Source: Dactylosporangium vinaceum (lineage in GTDB: Bacteria > Actinomycetota > Actinomycetes > Mycobacteriales > Micromonosporaceae). From it: a stretch of DNA of 64,000 nt. Positions within the stretch are counted from its first letter, which is position 1. Each line of letters starts with the position of its first letter. A program made the position numbers and the translations under genes. The DNA lies in NCBI RefSeq assembly GCF_019904175.1, contig NZ_CP061913.1:6510001-6574000 (forward strand), written 5' to 3'. Below the pieces are notes generated by a model. That model ran no database searches. It had not been told where the DNA came from and saw only the letters and a program-made list of their open reading frames with translations. This document shows, one piece after another, positions 25,271 through 33,839 of the stretch.

Positions 25271-26737
25271 ATGAGATCCCGTACCGCGGCGCTGACGCTC
25301 ACCGCGTCCGCCGCCCTCCTGCTCGCCGGCATCGGGCTGACCCTGCCGGCGTTCGCGGCGTCGAGCGCCACGCCCGCGCTCGCCGCGGCGCCCGACATCG
25401 CCGTCGCGAACGTGCAGGCCCACCTGGCCCAGCTCAACAGCATCGCCACCAGCAACGGCGGGACGCGGCGCAGCGGCACCGCCGGATACACCGCGTCCGT
25501 GGCCTACATCAAGGGCAAGCTGCAGGCGGCCGGGTACACCGTCGCCGAGCAGACCTGCACCTCGTGCACCTACCGGGCCAACAACCTCGTCGCCGACTGG
25601 CCGGGCGGGCCGTCCGACCAGGTCACCATGTTCGGCGCGCACCTCGACAGCGTGGCCGCCGGGCCCGGCATCAACGACAACGGCTCCGGGTCGGCGACGC
25701 TGCTGGAGAACGCGCTCGCGCTGGCCCAGCAGAACCCGACGATGAGCCGGCACGTGCGGTTCGCCTGGTGGGCCGGCGAGGAGCAGGGCCTGCAGGGCTC
25801 GAAGTTCTACGCGGGCGCGCTCACCAGCACCCAGCGCACGCAGATCAAGGCGTACTACAACTTCGACATGGTGGGCTCGCCCAACGGCGGCTACTTCATC
25901 AACCACATCACGTCCACCGCGGCCGCGCCGATGAAGGCGTACTGGGACTCGCTGAGCCTGCAGCCCGAGGAGAACACCGAGGGCGCGGGCCGCTCCGACG
26001 ACTACTCGTTCGAGCAGGTCGGCATCCCGACGTCCGGCTACGCGGCCGGGGCGAGCGCGCGGAAGACCTCGGCCCAGGCGGCGAAGTGGGGCGGCACCGC
26101 GAACAGCGCCTACGACTCCTGCTACCACCAGGCCTGCGACACGAGCAGCAACATCAGCGCCACCATCCTCAACCGGGCGGCCGACGGCGTCGCCTACACG
26201 ATCTGGGCCACCTCGGTCGGCGGCACCACCACGCCGCCCACCAGCACCCCGCCCGCCTCGCCCACACCGACCGGCGGGGCGTGCAGCGGCCAGAAGCTCA
26301 CCAACGGCGGCTTCGAGTCCGGCACCACCGGCTGGACCGGCACCACGGGCTCCATCGGCCAGTGGGCGGCCGACGGCCAGGCCGCGCACGGCGGCACCTA
26401 CAGCTCCTGGCTGCTCGGCTACGGCTCGACCCACACCGAGGCGATCTCCCAGTCGGTCACCATCCCGGCCGGCTGCTCGGCGACGCTGACGTTCTGGGTC
26501 CACGTCGACTCCGCCGAGACCACGACGACGTCGGCGTACGACAAGCTGACGGTCACCGCCGGGTCCACGACGCTCGTCACGCTGTCGAATCTGAACAAGG
26601 CGAGCGGGTACACCCAGAAGTCCTTCAGTTTGAACGCCTTCGCCGGTCAGACCGTGGCGCTCAAGTTCTCCGGCACGGAGGACTCGTCGCTGCAGACCTC
26701 GTTCGTCCTCGACGACCTGGCCGTCCAGGTCAGCTGA
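25271..26737 (+). CDS. Secreted M28 zinc aminopeptidase (Streptomyces griseus type) with C-terminal beta-sandwich
   Basis: 488 aa. Signal peptide to about 29. The M28 domain (about 40-325) has the dizinc ligands in GAHLDSV, GINDNGSGS, GEEQGLQGS, NFDMVGSP and CYHQACD, as in S. griseus aminopeptidase. A Thr/Pro linker leads to a C-terminal carbohydrate-binding-like beta-sandwich (LTNGGFESGTTGWTG start) of about 130 aa, probably for cell-wall or substrate anchoring. It releases N-terminal hydrophobic residues from peptides outside the cell. GAGGAG precedes the ATG at 25271. Confidence 0.92.
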   Translation: MRSRTAALTLTASAALLLAGIGLTLPAFAASSATPALAAAPDIAVANVQAHLAQLNSIATSNGGTRRSGTAGYTASVAYIKGKLQAAGYTVAEQTCTSCTYRANNLVADWPGGPSDQVTMFGAHLDSVAAGPGINDNGSGSATLLENALALAQQNPTMSRHVRFAWWAGEEQGLQGSKFYAGALTSTQRTQIKAYYNFDMVGSPNGGYFINHITSTAAAPMKAYWDSLSLQPEENTEGAGRSDDYSFEQVGIPTSGYAAGASARKTSAQAAKWGGTANSAYDSCYHQACDTSSNISATILNRAADGVAYTIWATSVGGTTTPPTSTPPASPTPTGGACSGQKLTNGGFESGTTGWTGTTGSIGQWAADGQAAHGGTYSSWLLGYGSTHTEAISQSVTIPAGCSATLTFWVHVDSAETTTTSAYDKLTVTAGSTTLVTLSNLNKASGYTQKSFSLNAFAGQTVALKFSGTEDSSLQTSFVLDDLAVQVS

Positions 26738-26746
26738 GCCGGGCCG

Positions 26747-26777
26747 CCGGCCCCCGGGTGACCCGCCCGGGGGCCGG
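26747..26777 (+). terminator. GC hairpin terminator after M28 peptidase
   Basis: A perfect 12-bp stem (26747-26758 with 26766-26777) and a 7-base loop, 10 bp after the peptidase stop. It ends only 13 bp before the next start codon, so it may also shield that gene. Confidence 0.68.
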
Positions 26778-26790
26778 TACCGTTGGCGCC

Positions 26791-27582
26791 ATGACTGTCG
26801 TCGTGTTCGGCGCGCGCGGCCAGGTCGGCCGGCACGTGCTCGCAGGGCTGCGGGACGCCGGCCGGCCCGTCCGGGCCACCGGCCGCAGCGGACCCGTGAT
26901 CGCCGACCTGGACCGGCCGGAGACGCTGCCGGGCGCGCTCGAGGGCGCCACCGCCGCGTTCCTGTACGCCCACCCGGCCGGGATCGACGGGTTCGTCGCC
27001 GCGGCGCGGGCGGCGGGCGTGCGGCGGGTGGCCCTGTTGTCCTCGGCCGCCGTCACCCGCCCCGACGCGGAGCAGAACCCGATCGCCCGCCGGCACCGCG
27101 CCGTCGAGGAGGCGCTGGAGCGCTCGGGGCTGGCCTGGACGTTCGTGCGCGGCGGCATGTTCGCGAGCAACACGATCGGGCTGTGGGCGCCGTCGATCCG
27201 GGCCGAGAGCACGGTCCGCCTGGCCTACCCGGACGCGCAGTCCGCGCCGGTGCACGAGGCCGACCTGGCCGCGCTGGCCGTCGCCGCCCTGGTCACCGGC
27301 GAGCACGACGGCCGCGCGTACACCGTGCACGGCCCCGCGTCGCTCAGCCAGGCCGACCAGGTCGCCGCGATCGCCGCCGCCCTGGACCGGCCGATAACGG
27401 TCGAGCGGGTCTCCCCCGCGGCGGCCCGGGCCGAGATGGTCCGCAGCCTGCCGGAGGCCGTCGCGGACCGGCTCCTGCACATGTGGGCCGCCGCCGGCGG
27501 TGCGCCCGTCGCCACCTCCCCGCAGCTGGCCACCCGGACGTTCGCGGAGTGGGCGGCGGCGCACGCGGAGGACTTCCGGTGA
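26791..27582 (+). CDS. NmrA-like NAD(P)-binding protein (atypical SDR)
   Basis: 263 aa. N-terminal dinucleotide-binding motif VVVFGARGQVGRHV, then LLSSAAV and a typical NmrA-type C-terminal half (LAWTFVRGGMFASN, YTVHGP). It has no Tyr-x3-Lys catalytic pair. Members are NADPH sensors or quinone/isoflavone reductase-like proteins. The ATG at 26791 gives the exact domain start. It stands as a single gene. Confidence 0.83.
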   Translation: MTVVVFGARGQVGRHVLAGLRDAGRPVRATGRSGPVIADLDRPETLPGALEGATAAFLYAHPAGIDGFVAAARAAGVRRVALLSSAAVTRPDAEQNPIARRHRAVEEALERSGLAWTFVRGGMFASNTIGLWAPSIRAESTVRLAYPDAQSAPVHEADLAALAVAALVTGEHDGRAYTVHGPASLSQADQVAAIAAALDRPITVERVSPAAARAEMVRSLPEAVADRLLHMWAAAGGAPVATSPQLATRTFAEWAAAHAEDFR

Positions 27583-27611
27583 ACCGCGGCCGCTGAAGCA
27601 CGTTGCCGGAA

Positions 27612-27680
27612 GTCCTGTCCGCTGGGCCGACTCGGACGGCCGGGCCGTCGGGCGACGGTCGCCGGGGTGACGGACAGGAC
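27612..27680. terminator. Long nested hairpin between convergent genes
   Basis: GTCCTGTCCG (27612-27621) is exactly inverted at 27671-27680. The 49 bases between contain a second small GACGGCC/GGCCGTC hairpin. Sitting between two convergent stops, it is best read as a bidirectional terminator. Confidence 0.5.
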
Positions 27681-27694
27681 CTCTGAGCAGGCGG

Positions 27695-28321
27695 TTAGAA
27701 CGCCGAGATCGAGTCCGGCGCCCGCTCGCGGCGGGCCAGGGCGCGGATCACGTTCAGCGGGCCGTGCCGCCAGGCCGCGATCCGGGTCAGCAGCTCGATC
27801 GTGACCTGCGCCGCGGCCGGGTCGGCGGGCGGCGTCGGGCGGCCGAGGCTGACGGCGAGATCGTCGGCGTGCACGACGAGCTCGACGATCCGGGTGCGCA
27901 GGAAGTCCTCGAGCGTCAGGCCCCACTCGCCGAGGTCGACGATCCGGTCGCGCGGCTGGGCGGGCACGGCGGCCCGCAGCGCGGCAAGCGCCGCGTCGAC
28001 CAGGTCGGCCAGGCCGGCGGCGCTCGTCGAGGCCGCGGCCCGCTCGCTGCGCCGGCGGATGTCGGCGTTGTCGGGGCTGTCCGCGCCGGTCGTCACCCAG
28101 TCGTTGCGGGTGAAGTGCTCCAGGACCGGGATCGCCGCCGGGCCGGGCGCGGCGGCGAGGTACGTGACGGTCTGCGTGACCTGGTTGGCCAGGTGCCGGG
28201 CCAGGCCGCCGGTGGTGAACTCCGGCAGCGCGCTCGGCTCGGTCCAGCGCTCGGCCAGCCCGGGGTCGCGCAGGAGGGCGGCGGCGGTCGCGGCCGACGC
28301 GAGGTATGCCTCTCGTATCAC
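27695..28321 (-). CDS. Maleylpyruvate-isomerase/DinB-like mycothiol-dependent protein
   Basis: 208 aa. The helical-bundle pattern with GGLARHLANQVTQTV and RIVELVVHADDLAVSL matches the maleylpyruvate isomerase N-domain/DinB-like superfamily, in which three His coordinate a metal and mycothiol is the thiol cofactor. The substrate is unknown. The GTG start at 28321 is fixed by the domain. A 31-bp gap separates it from the lipoprotein gene upstream on the same strand. Confidence 0.75.
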   Translation of the reverse strand: MIREAYLASAATAAALLRDPGLAERWTEPSALPEFTTGGLARHLANQVTQTVTYLAAAPGPAAIPVLEHFTRNDWVTTGADSPDNADIRRRSERAAASTSAAGLADLVDAALAALRAAVPAQPRDRIVDLGEWGLTLEDFLRTRIVELVVHADDLAVSLGRPTPPADPAAAQVTIELLTRIAAWRHGPLNVIRALARRERAPDSISAF

Positions 28322-28352
28322 CGCACGACAGTACCCACGGCTGTCGCCGCAC

Positions 28353-29156
28353 TCAGCGTGACGGCGCGGTCGTGACGTAGCGGCCGGTCGGCCGGAGGCC
28401 GGCGCACAGCGGGCGGGGGAACGCCGGTGCCGCCTTCAGCACATCGTCGCAGCCGCCGGCGCCGGTCCGGGCGACGACGACCCAGCCGGCCGGCTCGCTG
28501 TGCAGGAAGTACCGCCACACGGCCGTGTCGACGGTGCACCCGGCCCGCGCCTCGGCCCCGCAGGCGGCCGGATCGTCAGGCACCGTCATCACGAGCCAGG
28601 TGCCGTCACAATGCTCCACCGTCCCGGTCGAGTGCCGCGACACGTCCAACCCGCGCACGGCCGCCTGCGTCCACGTCGGATCGCACCGGTCCGCCGGCGG
28701 GTCGCACCCCAGATTCTCACTGCAGCGGTTGTACCGCCCATCGCGCAACATCCACGCCTGTTGATTGATCGTCAGCTGCCGCTGCCCGATCGGCCGCGGC
28801 GACGTGATCGTCACCTCGACAGTGGTGGAGGTCGGACACGCCCCGACGATCCCGGACCAGTACGAGTCCTGCACCACGCTGGCGAAGATGACCTCGCGCT
28901 CCTCCTCCAGGTTCGTCACCCGCACGTCCCGCGAGCAGTCCTCCCGCCCGGCGAGCGCCTGCACCTGCACCGTCACCGAGTTGGCGCCGGGCCCGGGCCG
29001 GACCGCGCCGACCTCGGCCTGCCCGGTCGACCAGCTCGGCGAGGGGTCGGCCCCGACCCGCCCGGGCCCGCGCTCACCGATCCCGCTCCCCGGCGCCGCA
29101 CACCCGGCCACCCCGAGCACGGCCACCAGCACCAACCACCCGCGTCGATCGCGCAC
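28353..29156 (-). CDS. Putative lipoprotein with six or more Cys
   Basis: 267 aa. Lipoprotein signal with VAGC (Cys 19), then an extracytoplasmic domain of about 240 residues with at least ten Cys, including CSENLGCDP and CDPTWTQ. Several disulfides are likely. No recognised domain. It has no sorting motif or enzyme signature. The GTG start gives a sensible positively charged n-region. Confidence 0.6.
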   Translation of the reverse strand: MRDRRGWLVLVAVLGVAGCAAPGSGIGERGPGRVGADPSPSWSTGQAEVGAVRPGPGANSVTVQVQALAGREDCSRDVRVTNLEEEREVIFASVVQDSYWSGIVGACPTSTTVEVTITSPRPIGQRQLTINQQAWMLRDGRYNRCSENLGCDPPADRCDPTWTQAAVRGLDVSRHSTGTVEHCDGTWLVMTVPDDPAACGAEARAGCTVDTAVWRYFLHSEPAGWVVVARTGAGGCDDVLKAAPAFPRPLCAGLRPTGRYVTTAPSR

Positions 29157-29212
29157 CCGCCAACCTTAGGCCGACAGTTCCCGATCGGCAGTCCGCGGGT
29201 TATACAGGCCTC

Positions 29213-29686
29213 ATGTTCAACCACGAGCCCGCCGGCTATGTGTGCCCGATGTGCCGGCTGGCGGCGGGCGGCGCGGACGAGCACCGCGCGCAGCACGACA
29301 TCGTCCGGCGCGACGAGCTGGCCATGGCGTTCATCTCGCCGCGGTGGTGGCCGAAGAACCACGGCCACGTCCTGGTCGTGCCCACCGCGCACTACGAGAA
29401 CCTGTACGACCTGCCGCGCGAATACGGCCACGCGGTCCACGACCTGGCCCGGGACGTGGCGATCGCCATCCGCGCGACCTACGGCTGCGACGGCACCTCG
29501 CTGCGCCAGCACAACGAGCCCGCCGGCCACCAGCACGTCTGGCACTACCATCTGCACGTCTTCCCGCGCTACACCGACGACCAGCTGTACTTCACCTGGC
29601 CGCCCGACGACTTCGCGCCGGCCGGGGAGCGGCGGCGGTACTCCGACCGGCTCCGCGAGTACTTTCGCTCGTCGCCGGCTTCCTAG
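29213..29686 (+). CDS. HIT-family nucleotide hydrolase/transferase
   Basis: 157 aa. The histidine triad HYHLHVF near residues 111-117 is preceded by a conserved SLRQHNEPAGHQHVW segment, and an N-terminal CPMC pair may bind zinc. HIT proteins hydrolyse AMP-linked nucleotides through the middle His. The last four bases overlap the convergent hypothetical gene. It stands alone. Confidence 0.88.
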   Translation: MFNHEPAGYVCPMCRLAAGGADEHRAQHDIVRRDELAMAFISPRWWPKNHGHVLVVPTAHYENLYDLPREYGHAVHDLARDVAIAIRATYGCDGTSLRQHNEPAGHQHVWHYHLHVFPRYTDDQLYFTWPPDDFAPAGERRRYSDRLREYFRSSPAS

Positions 29687-30033
29687 GCGCCCGGCGCGGA
29701 CCGGTCGACGCCGAGGCAGGCGATCACCGCGGTCAGGTCCGCGGCGAGGAAGAGCTGGAAGTGGTACGGCGGCTCGTCGACCTCGACCGCGCCGAGCCGC
29801 ACGGGCCGATCGCCGTACGCGCGCAGCGCCTCCACCGCGGCCGCGAATCCGAGCGTCGCCATACCGCGCGACCGGGTGTGCCGGTCGCGCCTCGCGTAGA
29901 TCGACGCCAGCCGCGGCGCCGGCGTCGAGCCGTCGTCAATACGGAAGCGGGCGCCGCCGAGCACGGCGAGCCGGCCGGCGGCGAACCTGTCGTCGTGGGT
30001 TTCGAGCAGCTCAGCGAGGCGAGCGCGGTCCAC
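29683..30033 (-). CDS. Hypothetical protein
   Basis: 116 aa, not recognised. It starts VDRARLAELLETHDDRF and ends LTAVIACLGVDRSAPGA, with alternating strands and helices and no membrane segment or Cys cluster. Start choice is uncertain: the GTG at 30033 gives a compact domain, while a longer frame to a TTG at 30111 would run into the sigma-factor promoter. Similar proteins occur in actinobacteria without known function. Confidence 0.5.
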   Translation of the reverse strand: MDRARLAELLETHDDRFAAGRLAVLGGARFRIDDGSTPAPRLASIYARRDRHTRSRGMATLGFAAAVEALRAYGDRPVRLGAVEVDEPPYHFQLFLAADLTAVIACLGVDRSAPGA

Positions 30034-30125
30034 GGAAGTGAGCCTACCGGCCCGCGCGCCGCGGAAAGCAACCTGATCGGCACGTCGTTCCGTCCCGCGT
30101 TGTAGAGGCAAGGGAAGGGATCGGC

Positions 30126-30626
30126 GTGCAGCGAAGCGACGAGGTGGCGTACCGCGAGTACGTCACGCTCAGGATGGACGTCCTGCGGCGCACCGCGTAC
30201 CTGCTGTGCCACGACTGGCACACCGCGGACGACCTGGTGGCCACGACACTGGCCCGGTTGTACGACAAGTGGAGGCGGGCCGGGCAGGCGGACAACATCG
30301 ACGCGTACGTGCGGGCGATGCTCGTCAACGCCTACCTGGACGAACGGCGGCGGCCCTGGCGGCGGGAGGTGTCGACGGACCGGATGCCCGACGTCGCCGC
30401 GCCCGGCCGCGGCGCCGCCGGTGAGCACGGGGACCTGCTGGCGCTGGTGCGGGCGCTGCCGAAGAAGCGGCGCGCCGTGATCGTCCTGCGCTTCTACCTC
30501 GACCACTCGGTCGAGGAGACCGCGGAGATGCTTGGCATCTCCACCGGCACCGTCAAGAGCCAGACCGCGCGCGCACTGGAGACGTTGCGTGCGGCCATCA
30601 CCAACGTGTCAGGGGTGCAACGATGA
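30126..30626 (+). CDS. SigE-family ECF RNA polymerase sigma factor
   Basis: 166 aa. Region 2 begins YREYVTLRMDVLRRTAYLLCHDWHTADDLV and region 4 includes LPKKRRAVIVLRFYLDHSVEETAEMLG then STGTVKSQTARALETLR. This is the actinobacterial SigE/TIGR02983 group. It partners with the membrane protein at 30623-31417, whose ATG overlaps its stop as ATGA. Autoregulation is probable but no promoter motif is evident. Confidence 0.87.
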   Translation: MQRSDEVAYREYVTLRMDVLRRTAYLLCHDWHTADDLVATTLARLYDKWRRAGQADNIDAYVRAMLVNAYLDERRRPWRREVSTDRMPDVAAPGRGAAGEHGDLLALVRALPKKRRAVIVLRFYLDHSVEETAEMLGISTGTVKSQTARALETLRAAITNVSGVQR

Positions 30627-31417
30627 GGACAGAGTTCGATGCGGCGATCGGAGTGGTGCCGGCGTCGCCTATCGACGTCGACCGGCTGATCGCCCGGGGG
30701 CGGCGCCGGGCGGTGGTACGGCGGGTGACGGCCATCGGCGCCGGCAGCGGCGTGGCGGCCGTGGCGGTCGGCGTGGCCATCGCGGCCGGCGGATCGTCCC
30801 CGGTGACCAACGCGCCGGCCGCGGTGGGCAAGCCGTCCGTGAGCCCGGTGCCGCGGTCGCCGTCGGCGTCGCCGTCGCCCGTCCCGGTGCCGAGCGGCCG
30901 GGGATCGACGCCGGCCGGCCAGGCGAGCGCCACCGCCGGCCACCTGTCGCAGGCCGTCAAGGACGTCGTGCGGGACAGGGCGCCCGGCTACACGCTGTCG
31001 GCCGGCGAGGACGGGCCGCCGTTCGCGATGCAGTACCTGTTCCAGAGCGGCGGCAACGACAGCTACTACGGCTCGGCCTATCTCAAGGGCCCCACCGGCG
31101 AGGGCAACCTGATGCTCAACGTCGGGCGGCGCAGCACCGACTGGAACCCGATGAACCCGTGCTCGCCGACGGGCGAGACCGGCCCGTGCACGCAGACCAC
31201 CGAGGCGGGCGGGGCGAAGGTCCTGCGGCGGGAGATCCACGAGAACGGCATCGCCGACAACTACGTGATCGTGGACCGCCCGGACGGCATCACCATCTTC
31301 ATCGTCTCCGCCAACCAGGGTGGCCAGACCGACAGCGGCCCCGGGAAGCAGGCGGCTCCCGTCCTGCCGTTCGACACCCTTGTCGCCATCGCCCAGGACC
31401 CGCGGCTGACCGTGTGA
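30623..31417 (+). CDS. Single-pass membrane protein, probable sigma-factor partner
   Basis: 264 aa. The cytoplasmic N-terminal 37 residues are followed by one transmembrane helix (about 37-57), a Ser/Pro/Val linker (about 62-105) and an extracytoplasmic domain with a Cys pair. It is translationally coupled to the preceding sigma-factor gene, so it is likely the membrane regulator of that sigma factor. It has no recognisable zinc-binding anti-sigma motif (HxxxCxxC), so the mechanism is open. A strong hairpin follows. Confidence 0.65.
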   Translation: MRTEFDAAIGVVPASPIDVDRLIARGRRRAVVRRVTAIGAGSGVAAVAVGVAIAAGGSSPVTNAPAAVGKPSVSPVPRSPSASPSPVPVPSGRGSTPAGQASATAGHLSQAVKDVVRDRAPGYTLSAGEDGPPFAMQYLFQSGGNDSYYGSAYLKGPTGEGNLMLNVGRRSTDWNPMNPCSPTGETGPCTQTTEAGGAKVLRREIHENGIADNYVIVDRPDGITIFIVSANQGGQTDSGPGKQAAPVLPFDTLVAIAQDPRLTV

Positions 31418-31421
31418 GCGA

Positions 31422-31455
31422 GCCGGTGCCGGCCCGCCCGAGGGCCGGCACCGGC
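31422..31455. terminator. Bidirectional GC hairpin
   Basis: A perfect 14-bp stem (31422-31435 with 31442-31455) with a 6-base loop, between the convergent membrane-protein and chrA genes. Confidence 0.78.
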
Positions 31456-31462
31456 GTCCGCC

Positions 31463-32653
31463 TCAGTGCGGCAGCGCACCGCCGGCGAGGACGATCACCA
31501 CGCCGGCCGCGGCCGCGCCGAGCAGGGTGAGGACCGGGCCGCGGCGCAGGGCGAGCAGCAGGAGTGCGGCGCCGGCCAGGACGCAGTACTGCCACGCCTG
31601 CGTGAGCGTCAGCGCGAGCGGGACCGCGGAGCCGAGAATCGCCCCGATCGCCGCCGGGCCGGCCCCGTCGAGGAACGCGCGGACGCCCCGGTTGCCGCGG
31701 AGCCGGTCGAAGCGGTGGGCGCCGAACAGGATGAAGGCGAACGACGGGCTGAACGCGACGACGGAGGCGAGGATGCCGCCGCCGATGCCGGCCGCGGCGT
31801 ACCCGACGACGGCGACGGTCTGCACGACCGGCCCGGGCGTGATCTGCCCGAGCGCGACGGCGTTGAGGAACTGCCCGCCGGTCATCCAGTGGTAGTGCTC
31901 GACGGCGTCGGCCCGCATGAGCGGGATGATGACGAACCCGCCGCCGTACGACAGTGCGCCGACCTTGATCGCCACCCAGGCCACAGCGGCCAGGGCCCCG
32001 CCGCCGAGCCCGGCCGCGGCGAGGACCGGCAGCCCGCTCGCCGGCCGCCGGGGCGCCGGCACCCGCTGCGCGATCGCCTCGACGATGCCGAGGGCCACGA
32101 GCAGCAGCACCAGCCAGGGCCCGATGGTCGCCGCGGCCACGGCTCCCAGCCCGAGGTACACCATCCATCGCCGCCGGCTGCTCTGCTGCGGCGCCCGCTT
32201 CCAGCCGGCCGGGATCAGGCTGACCCCGGCCTGCACGGCGACCGCGGCGACGCCCGCACCCGCGCCGGCCCCGGCCGCCTTCACCCACACCGGCGGATCG
32301 CCGCGCAGGAACAGCACGGCCAGCGCCAGGATGACGATCAGGCCGGGCACGATGAACGCCGCCCCGCCGACGAGCGCACCCGCCCGCCCGCGCACCCGCC
32401 ACGCGCAGAAGATCGCCAGCTGCGTCGAGGCCGGCCCGGGCAGCAGGTTGCACGCCGCGATGGCGTCCTCGAACTCCTGGGCGTCGAGCCACCGGCGGTC
32501 CTCGACGCACAGCCTGCGCAGCAGGGCGATGTGCGCGGGCGGCCCGCCGAAGCCGAGGCAGCCGATGCGCCCCCACTCCTTGAGCACGGTGCCCAGCCCC
32601 ACCGTCGTGCGGCGGTCCGCGGGGCCGGTGTCCGCGCGTGGCGTACCACTCAT
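31463..32653 (-). CDS. chrA: ChrA-family chromate efflux transporter
   Basis: 396 aa, long-chain type with two homologous halves. The diagnostic GCLGFGGPPAHIALL (about 31-45) and the second-half KVGALSYGGGFVIIP are the characteristic CHR motifs, and LLPGPASTQLAIF and GQITPGPVVQ are the paired PGP signatures. It exports chromate from the cytoplasm using the proton-motive force. Its ATG overlaps the VOC stop (ATGA) and it is the last gene of the ArsR-operator-controlled operon. A chromate or other oxyanion stress signal is suggested, but the regulator looks arsenic-type. Confidence 0.9.
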   Translation of the reverse strand: MSGTPRADTGPADRRTTVGLGTVLKEWGRIGCLGFGGPPAHIALLRRLCVEDRRWLDAQEFEDAIAACNLLPGPASTQLAIFCAWRVRGRAGALVGGAAFIVPGLIVILALAVLFLRGDPPVWVKAAGAGAGAGVAAVAVQAGVSLIPAGWKRAPQQSSRRRWMVYLGLGAVAAATIGPWLVLLLVALGIVEAIAQRVPAPRRPASGLPVLAAAGLGGGALAAVAWVAIKVGALSYGGGFVIIPLMRADAVEHYHWMTGGQFLNAVALGQITPGPVVQTVAVVGYAAAGIGGGILASVVAFSPSFAFILFGAHRFDRLRGNRGVRAFLDGAGPAAIGAILGSAVPLALTLTQAWQYCVLAGAALLLLALRRGPVLTLLGAAAAGVVIVLAGGALPH

Positions 32654-33045
32654 GCGCGGCCGGCCGGCTGGAACAGCTCGATCGGGTTGCCGGCCGGGTC
32701 GTCGAGGACGATCTGACGCCCGCCGGGGCCGTCCACGACGCCGCTGCGGAACACCGCGCCGGCCGAGCGCAGCCGGCCGACCTCGGCGTCGATGTCGGCG
32801 ACGATCAGGTGGATGCGGTTCCAGCCGCCGGCGTGCGGCACCCGCCCGTCGGGCATCGCGCGCCCGGCCGAGCTGGCCGGGCCGGACAGGAGCAGCCGCA
32901 GGTTGCCGCGCAGCACGTCGGCGAAGGCGGGCGGGAAGGCGGTGTCGACGGTGAACCCGAGGTGCGTGGTGTAGAAGTCGACGGCGGCCGCCACGTCGTC
33001 GACGAGGTAGCGGACGCTGACGGTGGTCTCGGCGGTGCTGCTCAT
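32650..33045 (-). CDS. VOC-fold protein in arsR-arsC/chrA operon
   Basis: 131 aa glyoxalase/bleomycin-resistance-like fold, with VRYLVDDVAAAVDFYTTHLGF at the start and IVLDDPAGNPIELFQP at the end. It contains no Cys, so it is not an ArsI C-As lyase, which needs a Cys pair. Start and stop overlap both neighbours by 4 bp. A role in metal or electrophile detoxification is inferred from the operon only. Confidence 0.78.
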   Translation of the reverse strand: MSSTAETTVSVRYLVDDVAAAVDFYTTHLGFTVDTAFPPAFADVLRGNLRLLLSGPASSAGRAMPDGRVPHAGGWNRIHLIVADIDAEVGRLRSAGAVFRSGVVDGPGGRQIVLDDPAGNPIELFQPAGRA

Positions 33046-33809
33046 GACGCCTCCAGAACGGTTGTGGCGGCGAGCGCGTGCAGGAGCTGTTCGATGCGCT
33101 CGGTGAGCTCGTCGGCGGCGCGGACGAACGCCGCCCGGCCGTCGGGCTCGCCGGCCGGGTCGGGCATGCTCCAGTGCACGGCGACGGGGCCGCCCGGAAA
33201 CTCGGGGCACACCTCGCGGACCCGGTCGCACAGCGTGATCACCCGGTCGAACCGCTCGCCGGCAAACTCGTCCAGGTGCTTCGGCCGCGCGCCGCCCAGG
33301 TCGATCCCGCGCTCGGCCATAACCGCCACCGCGTCCGGGTGCAGCGGCTTCGGGTGGCTGCCGGCGCTGCGGGTCCGCACCGCACCTGCGGACCGGTGCC
33401 GCAGCAGGTGCTCGGCCATCTGTGACCGGGAGCTGTTGCCCGTGCAGACGAACATGATCTTCGCGGGTACCGCGGGCGGCGCCCCCGGCGCCCGGTAGCG
33501 CAGCGCCGGGTGCAGCGCCCCGCCCGCCACGGCCAGCAGCTGTCCGCAGCGGGCCAGGTCGAGCCGGTAGTAGACGTCGCGCCCATCGGCGGCGCTGCGG
33601 CGGGTGCGCACCAGCTCGGCCGTGCGCAGCACTCCCAGGTGGTAGGACACCAGGCTCTGCCGCTCCCCGACCGCCGCCGTGAGCTCGTGCACCTGCCGAT
33701 CGCTGCGGGCCAGCTCGCCGAGCAGCCGCCAGCGCACCGGGTGCCCGGCCGCGGCCAGAAACGCCGGCGGTCCGGCTCCTGCGGGTGCGTCCACGCCAGC
33801 AGAATACAT
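33042..33809 (-). CDS. ArsR repressor fused to LMW-phosphatase-type arsenate reductase
   Basis: 255 aa. The N-terminal ArsR winged helix (about 15-105) has HPVRWRLLGELARSDRQVHELTAAVGERQSLVSYHLGVLR. The C-terminal low-molecular-weight phosphatase/ArsC domain (about 115-255) has the P-loop VCTGNSSRSQ and a late Asp in MPDPAG. The ArsR part lacks the usual CxC in the recognition helix, so metal sensing differs. Fused ArsR-ArsC proteins are known in actinobacteria. The ATG lies inside the operator palindrome, so initiation is probably leaderless, and an alternative GTG exists five codons in. It is first in the operon with VOC and chrA. Confidence 0.85.
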   Translation of the reverse strand: MYSAGVDAPAGAGPPAFLAAAGHPVRWRLLGELARSDRQVHELTAAVGERQSLVSYHLGVLRTAELVRTRRSAADGRDVYYRLDLARCGQLLAVAGGALHPALRYRAPGAPPAVPAKIMFVCTGNSSRSQMAEHLLRHRSAGAVRTRSAGSHPKPLHPDAVAVMAERGIDLGGARPKHLDEFAGERFDRVITLCDRVREVCPEFPGGPVAVHWSMPDPAGEPDGRAAFVRAADELTERIEQLLHALAATTVLEAS

Positions 33810-33823
33810 CAAATCGATTTGAT
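33808..33823. promoter_or_regulatory. ArsR operator overlapping start codon
   Basis: ATCAAATCGATTTGAT is a perfect 16-bp palindrome of the classic ATCAA-N6-TTGAT ArsR form. It ends on the first base of the arsR-arsC ATG, so the bound repressor would cover the transcription start as well. Confidence 0.8.
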
Positions 33824-33839
33824 AGATACCGCCGGCCGG

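Noticed and set aside
32650..33045. ArsI-type organoarsenical lyase
   Set aside because: The protein has no cysteine, which the ArsI active site requires.
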